Positions 30,801 to 38,045 of a DNA stretch of 64,000 bases are shown in pieces; the first letter of the stretch is position 1, and each line of letters begins with the position of its first letter. The notes beneath the pieces were generated by a model. The model had not been told where the DNA came from and did no database searches. It saw only the letters and a list, made by a program, of their open reading frames with translations. Source of the stretch: Pseudomonas sp. L5B5 (GTDB lineage: Bacteria; Pseudomonadota; Gammaproteobacteria; Pseudomonadales; Pseudomonadaceae); the NCBI RefSeq assembly GCF_020520285.1, contig NZ_CP084742.1, positions 6,373,501 through 6,437,500 of the forward strand, read 5' to 3'. A program made the position numbers and the translations under genes.

Positions 30801-33800
30801 AATGAAGCCAAGGGCGACGACCAGAGCCTGCACGCCCCCCTGGGCAACTGGCTGACCCTCAACGGTCAGGTCTATGGCGGTGAGCTGAGCCTGGGCTGGA
30901 ACTTCAGCCAGGCGATGTTCGATACCGCCACCATCCAGCGCCTGGCGGACGAGTATGCCAAGGAGCTCAAGGCGCTGATCGAGCATTGCAGCCAGCCCGA
31001 GCACCGTGGCGCGACGCCGTCGGATTTCCCGCTGGCGGGCCTGAACCAGCAGCAGTTGGACCGCTTGCCCCTGGCACTGGCCAAGGTCGAGGACCTTTAT
31101 CCGCTGTCGCCGATGCAGCAGGGCATGTTGTTCCATACCCTGTACCAGCAGGACGGTGGCGATTACATCAACCAGTTGCGGGTGGATGTGGACGGGCTCG
31201 ACCCCGAGCGCTTCCGCCAGGCCTGGCAGGCAACCATCGAGCGCCATGACATCCTGCGCAGCGGTTTCCTCTGGCAGGGCGAACTGCCGGCGCCGCTCCA
31301 GGTGGTGTACAAGCAGGTCAGCCTGGAGTGTGCCGAGCACGACTGGCGCTCGACAGAGCAGACCCCGCAAGCCCTGGACGCCCTGGCTGCGGTCGAGCGT
31401 CAACGAGGCTTCGATCTCGCCGCTGCGCCCCTGCTGCGCCTGACCCTGGTGCGCACTGGCGAGCAGCGCTACCACCTGATCTACACCAACCACCACATCC
31501 TGATGGACGGCTGGAGCAACTCGCAGTTGCTCGGTGAAGTACTGCAACGTTATGCCGGCCAGTTACCGCACCATCCGAGCGGGCGTTACCGCGACTACAT
31601 CGCCTGGCTGCAACGCCAGGATGCAACGCTCACCGAGACCTTCTGGAAACAGCAACTGCAGGGGCTGGAGGAGCCGACCCGGCTGGCCCAGGCCATGGTT
31701 CCTGGTGCACAAGCGTTGCTGGAGGAGGGCCATGGCCGCCATGACTGCAGCCTCGACGAGGTCCAGACCCGCAGCCTGGGCGAGTTTGCCCGCCAGCAGA
31801 AAGTCACGGTCAACACCCTGGTGCAAGCCGCCTGGCTGTTGCTGCTGCAACGCTGCACCGGGCAGGACAGCGTGGTGTTCGGCGCCACGGTGTCCGGTCG
31901 TCCGGCGGAGCTCAAGGGCGTGGAGCAGCAGATCGGGCTGTTCATCAACACCTTGCCGGTAGTGGCTGCACCACGCCCGCAGCAGTCGGTAGGCGACTGG
32001 TTGCAGGTGGTGCAGGAGCGCAACCTGGCCCTGCGCGACTTCGAACATACGCCGCTGTACGACGTACAGCGCTGGGCCGGCCTGGGAGGCGAGGCACTGT
32101 TCGACAACATCCTGGTGTTCGAGAACTACCCGGTGTCCGAGGCCCTGGAAAAAGGCTCGCCGGCACAGCTGCAATTCGGCGCGGTCGGCAATCATGAACA
32201 GACCAACTACCCGCTGACCCTGTCGGTGTTCGTCGCTGAGCGCCTGTCGTTCGACTACAGCTATTCGTGCCAGCACTTCAGTGCCGCCGCGATCCAGCAG
32301 TTGGCCGAGGGCCTGCAACAGCTGCTGCTGGCCATGATCGGCAACCCCCGGCAGTGCCTGGGAAATCTTTCGCCGCTCAGCGACGGGCAACGGGCGGCCG
32401 TTGAACAAGAGTCCTGCCAGGCGGTCGGCCAAGTGGGCCGGGACCTCAGTATCCACCAGTTGATCGAAGCCCAGGCCACACGCACTCCGGATGCCGTGGC
32501 GCTGCTGTGCGCCGGTGAGCAACTGAGCTATGGACAGTTCAACCAGCGGGCCAACCAGTTGGCCCACAAGTTGATCGAGCAGGGCGTGGGCCCGGATGTG
32601 CGGGTGGGCATCGCCGTGGAGCGCGGGCTGGACATGATTGTCGGCCTGCTGGCGGTGCTCAAGGCCGGCGGCGCCTACGTGCCGCTGGACCCTGAATACC
32701 CTCAGGAGCGCCTGCACTACATGATGCAGGACAGCGGCATCCAGTTGCTGCTGACCCAGTCGCCGCTGCTGGAGCGTTTGCAGGATGGCCTCGCGGTGCC
32801 GTACCTGTGCCTGGACCAGGCCCCCGCCTGGCTGGCCGGTATGGCGCAGGGCAACCCGCCTGAACGCAGCAGTGCAGAAAACCTGGCCTACGTGATGTAC
32901 ACCTCCGGTTCCACCGGCCGGCCCAAGGGCGTAGGCATCACCCACAATGCCCTGAGCCAGCACGCACGGGCCACCGCCAGCCATTTCAACATGACGGCTG
33001 CGGACCGTGGCTTGCAGTTCTCTACCTTCAACTTCGACGCCTTTGTCGAACAGCTGTACCCGGCGTTGATCCGTGGTGCGTCGGTGGTGATCCGCGGCAA
33101 GGCGCTGTGGGACAGCGAAACCTTCTACCGCGAGCTGATCGAGCAGGGCATCAGCATCGTCGACTTGAGCACCGCCTACTGGTTCATGCTTGGCAAGGAC
33201 TTCGCCGCCAAGGGGCCACGGGACTTTGGCCGCCTGCGCCAGCTCAACCTGGGGGGCGAGGCCATGCCGGCGGAAGGCGTGGCTGCGTGGAAACAGGCCG
33301 GCCTGAAACACGCCTGCCTGCTCAATACCTACGGGCCTACCGAGGCCACCGTGAGTGCCACGGCCCATGATTGCGGCGCCTACCTGGATGGTGCTCAGCC
33401 GATGCCAGCGGTAATTCCACTGGGCAAGGCCCTGCCGGGTCGCTCCATCTACCTGCTGGACAACAGCGGCAACCTGCCACTCAACGGTGTGATTGGCGAG
33501 CTGATGATCGGTGGCGACCTGCTGGCCCGGGGTTACCACGACCGCCCAGGCCTGACCGCCGAGCGTTTCATTCCCGATCCGTTCAGCAGTGATGGCGGTC
33601 GTCTGTACCGCACCGGCGACCTGGCCCGTTATGACGCCGAAGGCGTGATCGAGTACGCCGGGCGCATCGACCACCAGGTGAAGATCCGCGGTTTCCGTAT
33701 CGAAATGGGCGAGATCGAAGCGCGGCTGCTGGAGCTGACGCAAGTACGCGAGGCGATTGTGCTGGCCCAGGACGGCGCGAGCGGTCCGCAGTTGGTGGCT

Positions 33801-35114
33801 TACGTAGTGCCAGCCGCGCAGGTGGCGGCCGATACGCCGCAGGCCCAGGCGCAATTGCGCGAGCAATTGAAAGCGGCCCTCAAGGAGGTGCTGCCGGACT
33901 ACATGTTGCCGGCGCACCTGCTGTTCCTCGACGCGCTGCCGTTGAGCCCCAATGGCAAGCTTGACCGCAAGGCCCTGCCCAAGGCCGATGCCAGCCTGCT
34001 GCAGCAGGCCTACAACGCTCCAGAGAGCGAACTGGAACAGCAGATCGCCGCCCTCTGGAGCCAGGTGCTGGGCGTCGATCAGGTGGGCCTGGACGACAAC
34101 TTCTTCGAGCTGGGTGGGCATTCCCTGGATGCCTTGCGCCTGATCGGCGCCATCAACCAGGCACTGGCTGTGCAACTGAGCATCAATGCGCTGTTCACGG
34201 CGCCAACTGTGGGGCAACTGGCTGGCGAGATCGCAGCCGGTCAGCCCGTCAGTGCGCAGAATGTCATCGCCCTGGGCGGTTCCGGCCAGCCGCTGTTCTG
34301 CTTCCACCCGGCGGGGGGCAGCGTGTATGGCTACCTGCCGTTGGCGACGCAGTTGCGCGACCATTGCACGGTGTATGGCGTGCTGCATCAGGCCTACCTG
34401 CAAGCCGACTGGAGCGAGGTTTCGTGGCTGGCCATGATTCAGCGCTATGTCGCCAGCATTCGCCAGGTGCAGCCGAGCGGTCCCTACTATCTGGCGGGCT
34501 GGTCCCTGGGCGGATCCATTGCCATGGACGTGGCCAGCGAACTGGAGGCGGCGGGAGAGACAGTGCGTTTCCTTGGCCTGCTCGACCCGACACCGCCCCA
34601 GGGTGCCGGGGACGATCAGGTTCAGGCGCAGGAGGCGCCGGTCACTGTGACGATCGAGTCCGAGTGGCGGGCGATCATCGACAAACTCTGCCAGCAGTTC
34701 CCGGGCAGTGCAGGGATGATCGAGAGCCGCTTGAAGCGTGAAGCCGAGCTCGACTGGCAGAGCGTCCATGACTGGGTGGCCGGCAATATCCCTCTGGCTC
34801 CCGGCGAGCTGGAGCGGGTGGTGGGACTGTTCAAGGCCGAGTTCGATGCTTCGTTGGTCAGTAGCGTATTCAATGACTTGAGCAGCTTGTCCGCAGCTTA
34901 TGCTTATCGTCCATTGCGGGTTGTGCCACAACTGTGGTGGTCCCGTGATTATCAGGATGAGCAGATTGTGCGGATGGAGCGGGCCATGGGTAGCGAGGTG
35001 CTAGACAGAGAGGTCCTGGATTCGTTCAGGACCTTGGCCCGCCATGAGGAAATGGCCGCTGACCCTCGCTTGCTGGAGCGCTTCGAGGAGCGGTTGCTGA
35101 GCTGCTTGAGCTGA
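21876..35114 (+). CDS. pvdD: Pyoverdine non-ribosomal peptide synthetase PvdD (D-Ala, D-fOHOrn, Lys, thioesterase)
   Basis: A 4412-residue terminal synthetase adding residues 6-8 and releasing the peptide. Order: C1 (HH 176) - A1 (A3 core 653, Lys 991) - T1 (GGDS, Ser 1046) - E1 (HHLVVDG 1224) - C2 (HHILMDGWS 1694) - A2 (2159, Lys 2509) - T2 (GGDS, Ser 2564) - E2 (2742) - C3 (3206) - A3 (3672, Lys 4028) - T3 (GGHS, Ser 4083) - TE (about 4130-4412, GWSLGG with Ser 4210). Eye-read codes are DLWNNALTYK (Ala), DGEVCGGVTK (fOHOrn, same as PvdI A2) and DAEDNGTVSK (Lys, same as PvdI A3). The two E domains predict D-Ala and D-fOHOrn. The TE would hydrolyse or cyclise the chain; a lactam to the side chain of Lys3 would fit the cyclic CHA0 peptide I recall. 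A strong terminator follows five bases after the stop. Confidence 0.93.
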   Translation: MQALIDSVGTLSSKERKALAILLKEKGINLFGIAPICSRGADEAPVLSYTQESQWFLWQLEPDSTAYHITTALRLTGELDLDALRHAFDTLIARHETLRTTFSEDDGTAVQVVHPPAPLDIEVIELHTDGLSYEAQVHALTDSKSQPPFDLRNGPLLRAKLLRVAADEHVLVLTQHHIVSDGWSMGVMVDELIQLYAGYRQGRPVSLPDLPIQYADYANWQRQWMDAGERERQLDYWLEQLAGEQPLLMLPLDHSRPAIQSYRGALLDIPLPEELRLGLKQLAQREGATLFMLLLASFQVLLHRYSGQADIRVGVPTANRNRVETERLIGFFVNTQVFKAEVDGQLGFNDFLQQVKQTALMAQSHQDLPFEQLVEALRPERSLSHSPLFQAMFNHQTAVKKGGQSQRLDDLSIETLSWQGRAAQFDLTLDTFESEDGLWASLTYATDLFEASTIERLAQSWVQLLQGIVQQPRQRLGDLPLLGAAEQHQLLHEWTPATGEFPSDGCVQQLVEAQVLKSPDAEALLFAGQRLSYRELNARANRLAHKLIELGVGPEVRVGVALQRTPEMVVALLAVLKAGGAYVPLDPDYPQDRLAHMLRDSQAQILLTESALLSLLPSVESLQTLQLDAQPGWLDGYSTDDPAPRATPDNLAYVIYTSGSTGLPKGVAIAHRNVLALIDWSNRVYSTEDLQGVLASTSICFDLSVWELFVTLSSGGSIVLARNALELPELVDRDRVRLINTVPSAIAALQRSGQIPPSVRIINLAGEPLKQALVDSLYQQPGLVHVYDLYGPSEDTTYSTYTRREAGGQANIGRAISNTQSYILSPDLQPVPVGSAGELYLAGAGVTRGYLARPALTAEKFVPNPFSSDGGRVYRTGDLTRYRADGVIEYIGRIDHQVKIRGFRIELGEIEARLVQQAAVREAFVLAHDGENGQQLVAYIVPSDAAMAVAGDAQATLRENIKSALKEHVPDYMVPAYLLFLEALPLTPNGKLDRKALPKVDAQQMQQVYVAPQSELEQQIAAIWADVLKLEQVGATDNFFELGGDSIISIQVVSRARQAGIRFTPRDLFQYQTVQGLAAVAEQGEGGVQIDQGPVHGATALLPVQQWFFELPMSERHHWNQSVLLKPSQPLCAEVVESALQALRVQHDALRLQFRQEADGWSARFADASQRPQLLWQVAVDSAQAMEQSAVEAQRSLNLQDGPLLRAVLFSLEDGSQRLLLVIHHLVVDGVSWRILLEDLQLAHTQLSAGQTLALPAKTSSTQAWAEQMQAYAQGAALQEELKYWQAQLQGVESNLPQDRPVTELQNQHASNLSSRLDKAHTQRLLQDAPAAYRTQINDLLLTALARVITRWTGEASALVQLEGHGREDLFDSIDLTRTVGWFTSMFPVKLTPQASLGDSIKFVKEQLRAVPNKGIGFGALRYLGDAQAQQALAALAVPRITFNYLGQFDGSFDEQDSLFKPSGEAKGDDQSPLAPLSNWLSLDGQVYGGELSLNWTFSQQMFDTATVQRLADDYTEELKALVAHCCAPQQAGATPSDFPLAGLNQQQLDRLPVSMASVEDLYPLSPMQQGMLFHTLYEQAAGDYINQLRVDVDGLDPLRFQQAWQAAIDRHDILRTGFIWQGEVSTPLQVVHKHIALDYTLHDWRGQPQQQEALDTLATAERQRGFELDAVPLLRLTLVRIDEQRYHLIYTNHHILMDGWSNSQLLGEVLQRYAGQLPSHAPGRYRDYIAWLQRQDAQACESFWKEQLQTLDEPTRLTQALSRVADIPADTGHGKHHRELDLAQTARLGEFARQQKVTVNTLVQAAWLLLLQRCTGQESVVFGATVAGRPAELKGIEQQVGLFINTLPVVATPRPDMTVSQWLQAVQNRNLALRDYEYTPLYEVQRWAGLGGDALFDNILVFENYPVSEALEKGAPAQLRFGAVGNHEQTNYPLTVAVNLGASLSFEFIYARESFSEPSMVQLGGHLQGLLLSLMEHAQTGLGELPLLTRDEQRRIRQEWDHTDVVYPTHRFVHQLFADQAAKAPDAPAVFFAEQRLSYRELDTQANQLAHQLIELGVGPEVRVAIAMPRCAEIMVAFLAVLKAGGVYVPLDIEYPQDRLRYMMQDSGAWLLLTQSHLLDRLPIPDGLPTLSVERAADFAGYPASAPQVGLAEENLAYVIYTSGSTGLPKGVAVSHGPLAMHSLATGERYEMSPADCELHFMSFAFDGSHEGWMHPLIYGASVLIRDDSLWSPEFTYEQMHRYGVTVGVFPPVYLQQLAVHAERDGNPPAVRVYCFGGDAVPQASYDLAWRVLRPKYIFNGYGPTETVVTPLIWKAKAGDPCDAAYAPIGNIVGNRSAYVADANLNLLPVGVAGELYLGGLGVARGYLDRPGLTAERFIPDPYSTTGARLYRSGDLTRYRTDGLVEYVGRVDHQVKVRGFRIELGEIEARLLEQDPVLEVAVIAQPGPSGQQLVGYIVPVDAEVALSNERQAQLRESIKARLRESLPDYMVPTYLLFLEALPLTPNGKLDRKSLPKVDAQLMQQTYVAPQNELEQQIAAIWADVLKLEQVGVTDNFFELGGDSIISIQVVSRARQAGIRFTPKDLFQHQTVQGLATVAEQGEGGLQIDQGPVRGQMPLLPIQQWFFDTPVPERHHWNQSVLLKPLQPLQAQTLESALQALTVQHDALRLRFAEHQGTWSAAFADADEPVQLLWQANVADAQALQQFAEQAQRSLNLQEGPLLRAVLFTLADQSQRLLLIVHHLVVDGVSWRILLEDLQALLGNQALPAKSSSTQAWAGQLQAYAGSAALQQELGYWQAQLQGVESNLPCDHGHDGLQNQHASSVETRLSKGDTQRLLQDAPAAYRTQINDLLLTALARVITRWTGDSSALVQLEGHGREELFDSIDLSRTVGWFTSVFPVKLTPQPALGDSIKLIKEQLRAVPNKGIGFGALRYLGDASAQEALAALVVPRITFNYLGQFDGTFDDQQAWFAPANEAKGDDQSLHAPLGNWLTLNGQVYGGELSLGWNFSQAMFDTATIQRLADEYAKELKALIEHCSQPEHRGATPSDFPLAGLNQQQLDRLPLALAKVEDLYPLSPMQQGMLFHTLYQQDGGDYINQLRVDVDGLDPERFRQAWQATIERHDILRSGFLWQGELPAPLQVVYKQVSLECAEHDWRSTEQTPQALDALAAVERQRGFDLAAAPLLRLTLVRTGEQRYHLIYTNHHILMDGWSNSQLLGEVLQRYAGQLPHHPSGRYRDYIAWLQRQDATLTETFWKQQLQGLEEPTRLAQAMVPGAQALLEEGHGRHDCSLDEVQTRSLGEFARQQKVTVNTLVQAAWLLLLQRCTGQDSVVFGATVSGRPAELKGVEQQIGLFINTLPVVAAPRPQQSVGDWLQVVQERNLALRDFEHTPLYDVQRWAGLGGEALFDNILVFENYPVSEALEKGSPAQLQFGAVGNHEQTNYPLTLSVFVAERLSFDYSYSCQHFSAAAIQQLAEGLQQLLLAMIGNPRQCLGNLSPLSDGQRAAVEQESCQAVGQVGRDLSIHQLIEAQATRTPDAVALLCAGEQLSYGQFNQRANQLAHKLIEQGVGPDVRVGIAVERGLDMIVGLLAVLKAGGAYVPLDPEYPQERLHYMMQDSGIQLLLTQSPLLERLQDGLAVPYLCLDQAPAWLAGMAQGNPPERSSAENLAYVMYTSGSTGRPKGVGITHNALSQHARATASHFNMTAADRGLQFSTFNFDAFVEQLYPALIRGASVVIRGKALWDSETFYRELIEQGISIVDLSTAYWFMLGKDFAAKGPRDFGRLRQLNLGGEAMPAEGVAAWKQAGLKHACLLNTYGPTEATVSATAHDCGAYLDGAQPMPAVIPLGKALPGRSIYLLDNSGNLPLNGVIGELMIGGDLLARGYHDRPGLTAERFIPDPFSSDGGRLYRTGDLARYDAEGVIEYAGRIDHQVKIRGFRIEMGEIEARLLELTQVREAIVLAQDGASGPQLVAYVVPAAQVAADTPQAQAQLREQLKAALKEVLPDYMLPAHLLFLDALPLSPNGKLDRKALPKADASLLQQAYNAPESELEQQIAALWSQVLGVDQVGLDDNFFELGGHSLDALRLIGAINQALAVQLSINALFTAPTVGQLAGEIAAGQPVSAQNVIALGGSGQPLFCFHPAGGSVYGYLPLATQLRDHCTVYGVLHQAYLQADWSEVSWLAMIQRYVASIRQVQPSGPYYLAGWSLGGSIAMDVASELEAAGETVRFLGLLDPTPPQGAGDDQVQAQEAPVTVTIESEWRAIIDKLCQQFPGSAGMIESRLKREAELDWQSVHDWVAGNIPLAPGELERVVGLFKAEFDASLVSSVFNDLSSLSAAYAYRPLRVVPQLWWSRDYQDEQIVRMERAMGSEVLDREVLDSFRTLARHEEMAADPRLLERFEERLLSCLS
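23160..24963 (+). repeat. Duplicated Ala adenylation unit, copy 2 (in pvdD)
   Basis: Partner of 19797-21600. Identical specificity code and very few base changes, most of them synonymous; the upstream half of the condensation domain is clearly more diverged. Confidence 0.8.
27849..29811 (+). repeat. Duplicated fOHOrn adenylation/carrier unit, copy 2 (in pvdD)
   Basis: Partner of 8773-10735. The left break lies at the C-A linker (DEQRRIR), because the preceding condensation domains differ in type: C2 of PvdI accepts an L-residue donor, C2 of PvdD follows an E domain. Confidence 0.85.
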
Positions 35115-35119
35115 GTCAC

Positions 35120-35164
35120 CGACAAAGGCCTGGATCGGTAGCGGTCCAGGCCTTTGTCGTTTCT
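35120..35164 (+). terminator. Rho-independent terminator of the NRPS operon
   Basis: CGACAAAGGCCTGGA (35120-35134) pairs perfectly over 15 bases with the sequence at 35145-35159 around a 10-base loop, followed by TTTCT. It starts six bases after the pvdD stop. Confidence 0.85.
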
Positions 35165-35427
35165 GGAGTATGGCACCGGCCACAGATGGAGTAGGTCGCA
35201 CACCTTCTCCTTCATTCAGGCACTGGAGTGGCTTGGACGCTGAGCCGGCAGCCGCTCATCCCGCGCGCAGTCGGCTACTTGCAACCTCCGGCAACGAAGG
35301 CGCTAGCGCGTTTGTACTGAGCGCTTGTCTCGGGAATCGGCAATAGGGAGATAGATCGCTAAGGAGCAGAGGCCTCAGGCCGTTCGAGGGCGGTATCAGG
35401 CTGATGCCGGTGGTGCGGTGCCATGGG
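35165..35427. other. Intergenic stretch without recognisable feature
   Basis: Between the pvdD terminator and the hairpin after fpvA. I see no coding signal, promoter consensus or repeat here; frames in it are short and lack ribosome-binding sites. Confidence 0.6.
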
Positions 35428-35450
35428 GACCGCCCTGGTCGAGGGCGGTC
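35428..35450 (-). terminator. Hairpin downstream of fpvA
   Basis: GACCGCCCT and AGGGCGGTC form a perfect 9-bp stem around a 5-base loop, 20 bases past the fpvA stop. There is no U-run in the fpvA direction, so it may be a 3'-end stabiliser or a factor-assisted terminator. Confidence 0.5.
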
Positions 35451-35469
35451 TCTGGCGAGGTTGGAGGGA

Positions 35470-37950
35470 TCAGAGGGACCAGCGGACGGTGACCATCGCG
35501 TTGCGCGGATCGCCGTACAGGTTGTTGCCATAGTCAGTGTTGCTACCGATGGTCTGGTAGTAGCGCTTGTCGAAGATGTTGTTCAGGTTCAGGCGAACGT
35601 CCAGGTTTTCCGTGGCTTTGTAGCTGGCCATAAGGTCGACGAGGGTGTAGGCCTTCTGTTCTATGCGGTAATCGTATGGTGGTGGGCCATCGTCACTGTT
35701 GGCGCCCTTGTTGTAGATGGTGTTCTGGCTATACATGCCACCACCAATGGTCCAGCGATTGAGGTCGCCTGGAAGCTGGTAGGTGGTGAATACCTTGAAA
35801 ATGTGCCGAGGGATGTCGGTGCTGAACAGGCGTCCCTCCTTGTTCTTGTCGCTATCCTTGGTGTACTTGGCGGCAGCATAGGTATAGCCCGCGCCCAGCT
35901 CCCAGCCTGGTATCAGCGAGCCGTTGATTTCCAGGTCGATGCCTTCGCTGCGTACTTCACCTGCTGCCTCATAGCATGTGGTTCCCCGCGGAGTACATTG
36001 ATTGGAGTTCAGCTGTTTGGCGCGATTTTGCTGGTCGATACGGAAAATCGCCGCGCTGGCATTCAGGCTGCCGTCAAAGTATTCGCCCTTGATGCCGATC
36101 TCGTAGTTCTTGCCCTCGATAGGCTTGATTGCGCCGTTGGACGCGTCGAGCTCGGTCTGCGGCTTGAAGATATCGGTGTAGCTGACGTAGACCGAATGGT
36201 GCTGGTCCAGGTCATAGATGGCCCCTGCATAGCGGGTCAGGTTACGCGTCACTTTATTGGGACGGCTGGAAGAGTAGGGCTTGCCGTCCCAGGCGGTGTA
36301 GACGTCATAGTCGTACCAGTCCAGTCGGCCGCCGAGAATCAGTTTGAGGTCGTCGGTAATGCTCAGGCGAGTAGTGACATAGGCCGCTTCTTCGTCGCTG
36401 GTACGGCGTTGCACCCAGGGAGTGGCGCTCATGTCTGGCTTGGTTATGCCGCTGGGGTTGTAGATGTTCGTATGGGTCGGAAGGTCGATGGGGTTGCCCT
36501 TGCCCTTGAACGAAAGATCACGCCTGCTGGCACCGACCACCAACTCGTGGGTACGCCCGAACAGCGAGAAGGGGCCGGTGACATAACCGTCGTAGCTGTT
36601 CTGCTGGTCTTCGTATTCGTAGCGCCCGATGTTCTGGCCGAATTCGTCGTAGTTGGTACCCATGCGCAGCGGAATGGAACCATGCATTTTCAGGTCCGAC
36701 CAGCTCTTGCTGGCGGCCAGGAGCATTTTCCAGCTATTGGCGAAGCGGTATTCCAGTCGGGTGAACGCGGTAGTGTTGTCCTGGTCCCAATATTCCCAGT
36801 CGCTGCCCAGGTAGCTGGAGCGCTTGAGATGCAGGTCGCTGCCGTCACGTCCCACGGGCAGGCCGGCCCAGGCGCTGTTGTTGTTAGCGTTCTGGTTGGA
36901 GGCGCCGAAGGTGAAGGTGGTATTTTCATTCAGGTCCGCCTCGGTGATGGCGTAGAACACCGAACGCTCGGAGCTGACGAAGTCCTGGAAGCTGTCCTTG
37001 GTCTGATAGGCGGTCACCACGCGACCGCGCAAGGTGCCGCTTTCGTTGAGCGCGTTGGAAGCATCGAACTCAGTACGATAGTTGTCCCAGCTGCCGGCGC
37101 TACCGGTGATGGTGACCCGTGGTGTGGCGGTTGGACGTTTACGCACCATGTTGATCGCCGCCGATGGGTTACCCGAACCTTGCATCATGCCGGTGGCGCC
37201 ACGCACTACCTCCACTCGATCGAAGATTGCCATGTCCGGAGCGGAGTTCATGTCCCGGGTCAGGTAGTGGCTCAAGTCGTTGGGCAGGCCGTCGGTCATC
37301 AGGTTTTCAACGGCGAAACCACGGGAGTAGAAGGTCGAGCGTTGCGGGCCTGCCTTGGTCACCGCAATGCCCGGGGTAGCCCTGAGCACGTCCTCCAGGG
37401 ATTTCATGTTCTGGTCATCCATGCGCTGGCGGGTGATGACCGTAACCGATTGCGGGGTTTCCCGGGCTGATAGCGCAAGCTTGCTGGCGGTCTGCATCTG
37501 GCCGGTGGTGTAGGAGCCAGTGTCTTCGGTGGTGGTTCCCAGGTTCTGGCCAGAGATGGTGCTGGTTCCCAGTTCCAGCGAACCGACGGTGGCACGATTG
37601 AGAATGGTGATCGAGTTGCCCTTGAAGGTGTAGGCCACCCCCGTGCCATTGAGCATTGCCGCGATGGCCCGCTCCGGCGAATAGCTGCCGTTGAGGGCGT
37701 TGCTGCGCTTGCCCTGCACATCGTCGGGACTGTAGAGCACCTGCATGTTGGCCTGGCGTCCGAACTCCTGCAGGGCAGAAGCCATGGATTGCGAGGCGAT
37801 GCTGAATTGGATTTCCTGGGCCTGGACCTGGGCCATCAGGGGCAAGGTCAAGGCCAGGCCCAAGGTGCGGGAAGCCATTTTTGGCGAGAACGCTTGGCAA
37901 AGCAGCGCTTTCGTCAAAGGAGACAATCGATGTTGTGCGGGCATGCTCAT
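35470..37950 (-). CDS. fpvA: TonB-dependent ferripyoverdine receptor with signalling domain
   Basis: An 826-residue outer-membrane receptor. A signal peptide ends near residue 44 (LPLMAQVQAQ). Residues ~46-120 form an STN signalling domain (IQFSIASQSMASALQEFG, then the NGSYSPERAIAAML stretch), used to pass the ligand signal to an anti-sigma factor. The plug follows from about residue 160 (TPQSVTVITRQRMDDQ, then DVLRATPGI), and a 22-strand beta-barrel fills the rest, ending TVRWSL. Length agrees with FpvA of P. aeruginosa (815 aa, from memory). Two in-frame ATGs are possible; the second (37944) has AAGAG at better spacing. The gene lies 95 bases behind pvdE and has its own Fur-like site, so it may be read both with pvdE and alone. 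The partner sigma factor FpvI is encoded 14 kb away; no anti-sigma gene is in the window. Confidence 0.9.
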   Translation of the reverse strand: MSMPAQHRLSPLTKALLCQAFSPKMASRTLGLALTLPLMAQVQAQEIQFSIASQSMASALQEFGRQANMQVLYSPDDVQGKRSNALNGSYSPERAIAAMLNGTGVAYTFKGNSITILNRATVGSLELGTSTISGQNLGTTTEDTGSYTTGQMQTASKLALSARETPQSVTVITRQRMDDQNMKSLEDVLRATPGIAVTKAGPQRSTFYSRGFAVENLMTDGLPNDLSHYLTRDMNSAPDMAIFDRVEVVRGATGMMQGSGNPSAAINMVRKRPTATPRVTITGSAGSWDNYRTEFDASNALNESGTLRGRVVTAYQTKDSFQDFVSSERSVFYAITEADLNENTTFTFGASNQNANNNSAWAGLPVGRDGSDLHLKRSSYLGSDWEYWDQDNTTAFTRLEYRFANSWKMLLAASKSWSDLKMHGSIPLRMGTNYDEFGQNIGRYEYEDQQNSYDGYVTGPFSLFGRTHELVVGASRRDLSFKGKGNPIDLPTHTNIYNPSGITKPDMSATPWVQRRTSDEEAAYVTTRLSITDDLKLILGGRLDWYDYDVYTAWDGKPYSSSRPNKVTRNLTRYAGAIYDLDQHHSVYVSYTDIFKPQTELDASNGAIKPIEGKNYEIGIKGEYFDGSLNASAAIFRIDQQNRAKQLNSNQCTPRGTTCYEAAGEVRSEGIDLEINGSLIPGWELGAGYTYAAAKYTKDSDKNKEGRLFSTDIPRHIFKVFTTYQLPGDLNRWTIGGGMYSQNTIYNKGANSDDGPPPYDYRIEQKAYTLVDLMASYKATENLDVRLNLNNIFDKRYYQTIGSNTDYGNNLYGDPRNAMVTVRWSL

Positions 37951-37988
37951 ATGCTCTTTTAGATCCGGCAGGTGTAGTGGTTGTTAAT

Positions 37989-38007
37989 GCTAGTGATTCT
38001 CAATTCC
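37989..38007 (-). promoter_or_regulatory. Fur-box-like site upstream of fpvA
   Basis: The plus-strand 19-mer starting GCTAGTGATTCTCA matches 12 of 19 positions of the Fur consensus GATAATGATAATCATTATC, 38 bases ahead of the receptor gene. I found no PvdS-type promoter in this gap. Confidence 0.5.
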
Positions 38008-38045
38008 TGTAATAGGACGCACCAGCTGCCATAAACCGGAAATAA

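Noticed and set aside
37951..38045. PvdS-type promoter for fpvA
   Set aside because: No TAAAT/TAATT-N16-CGT on the minus strand in this gap; only a Fur-like site is visible.
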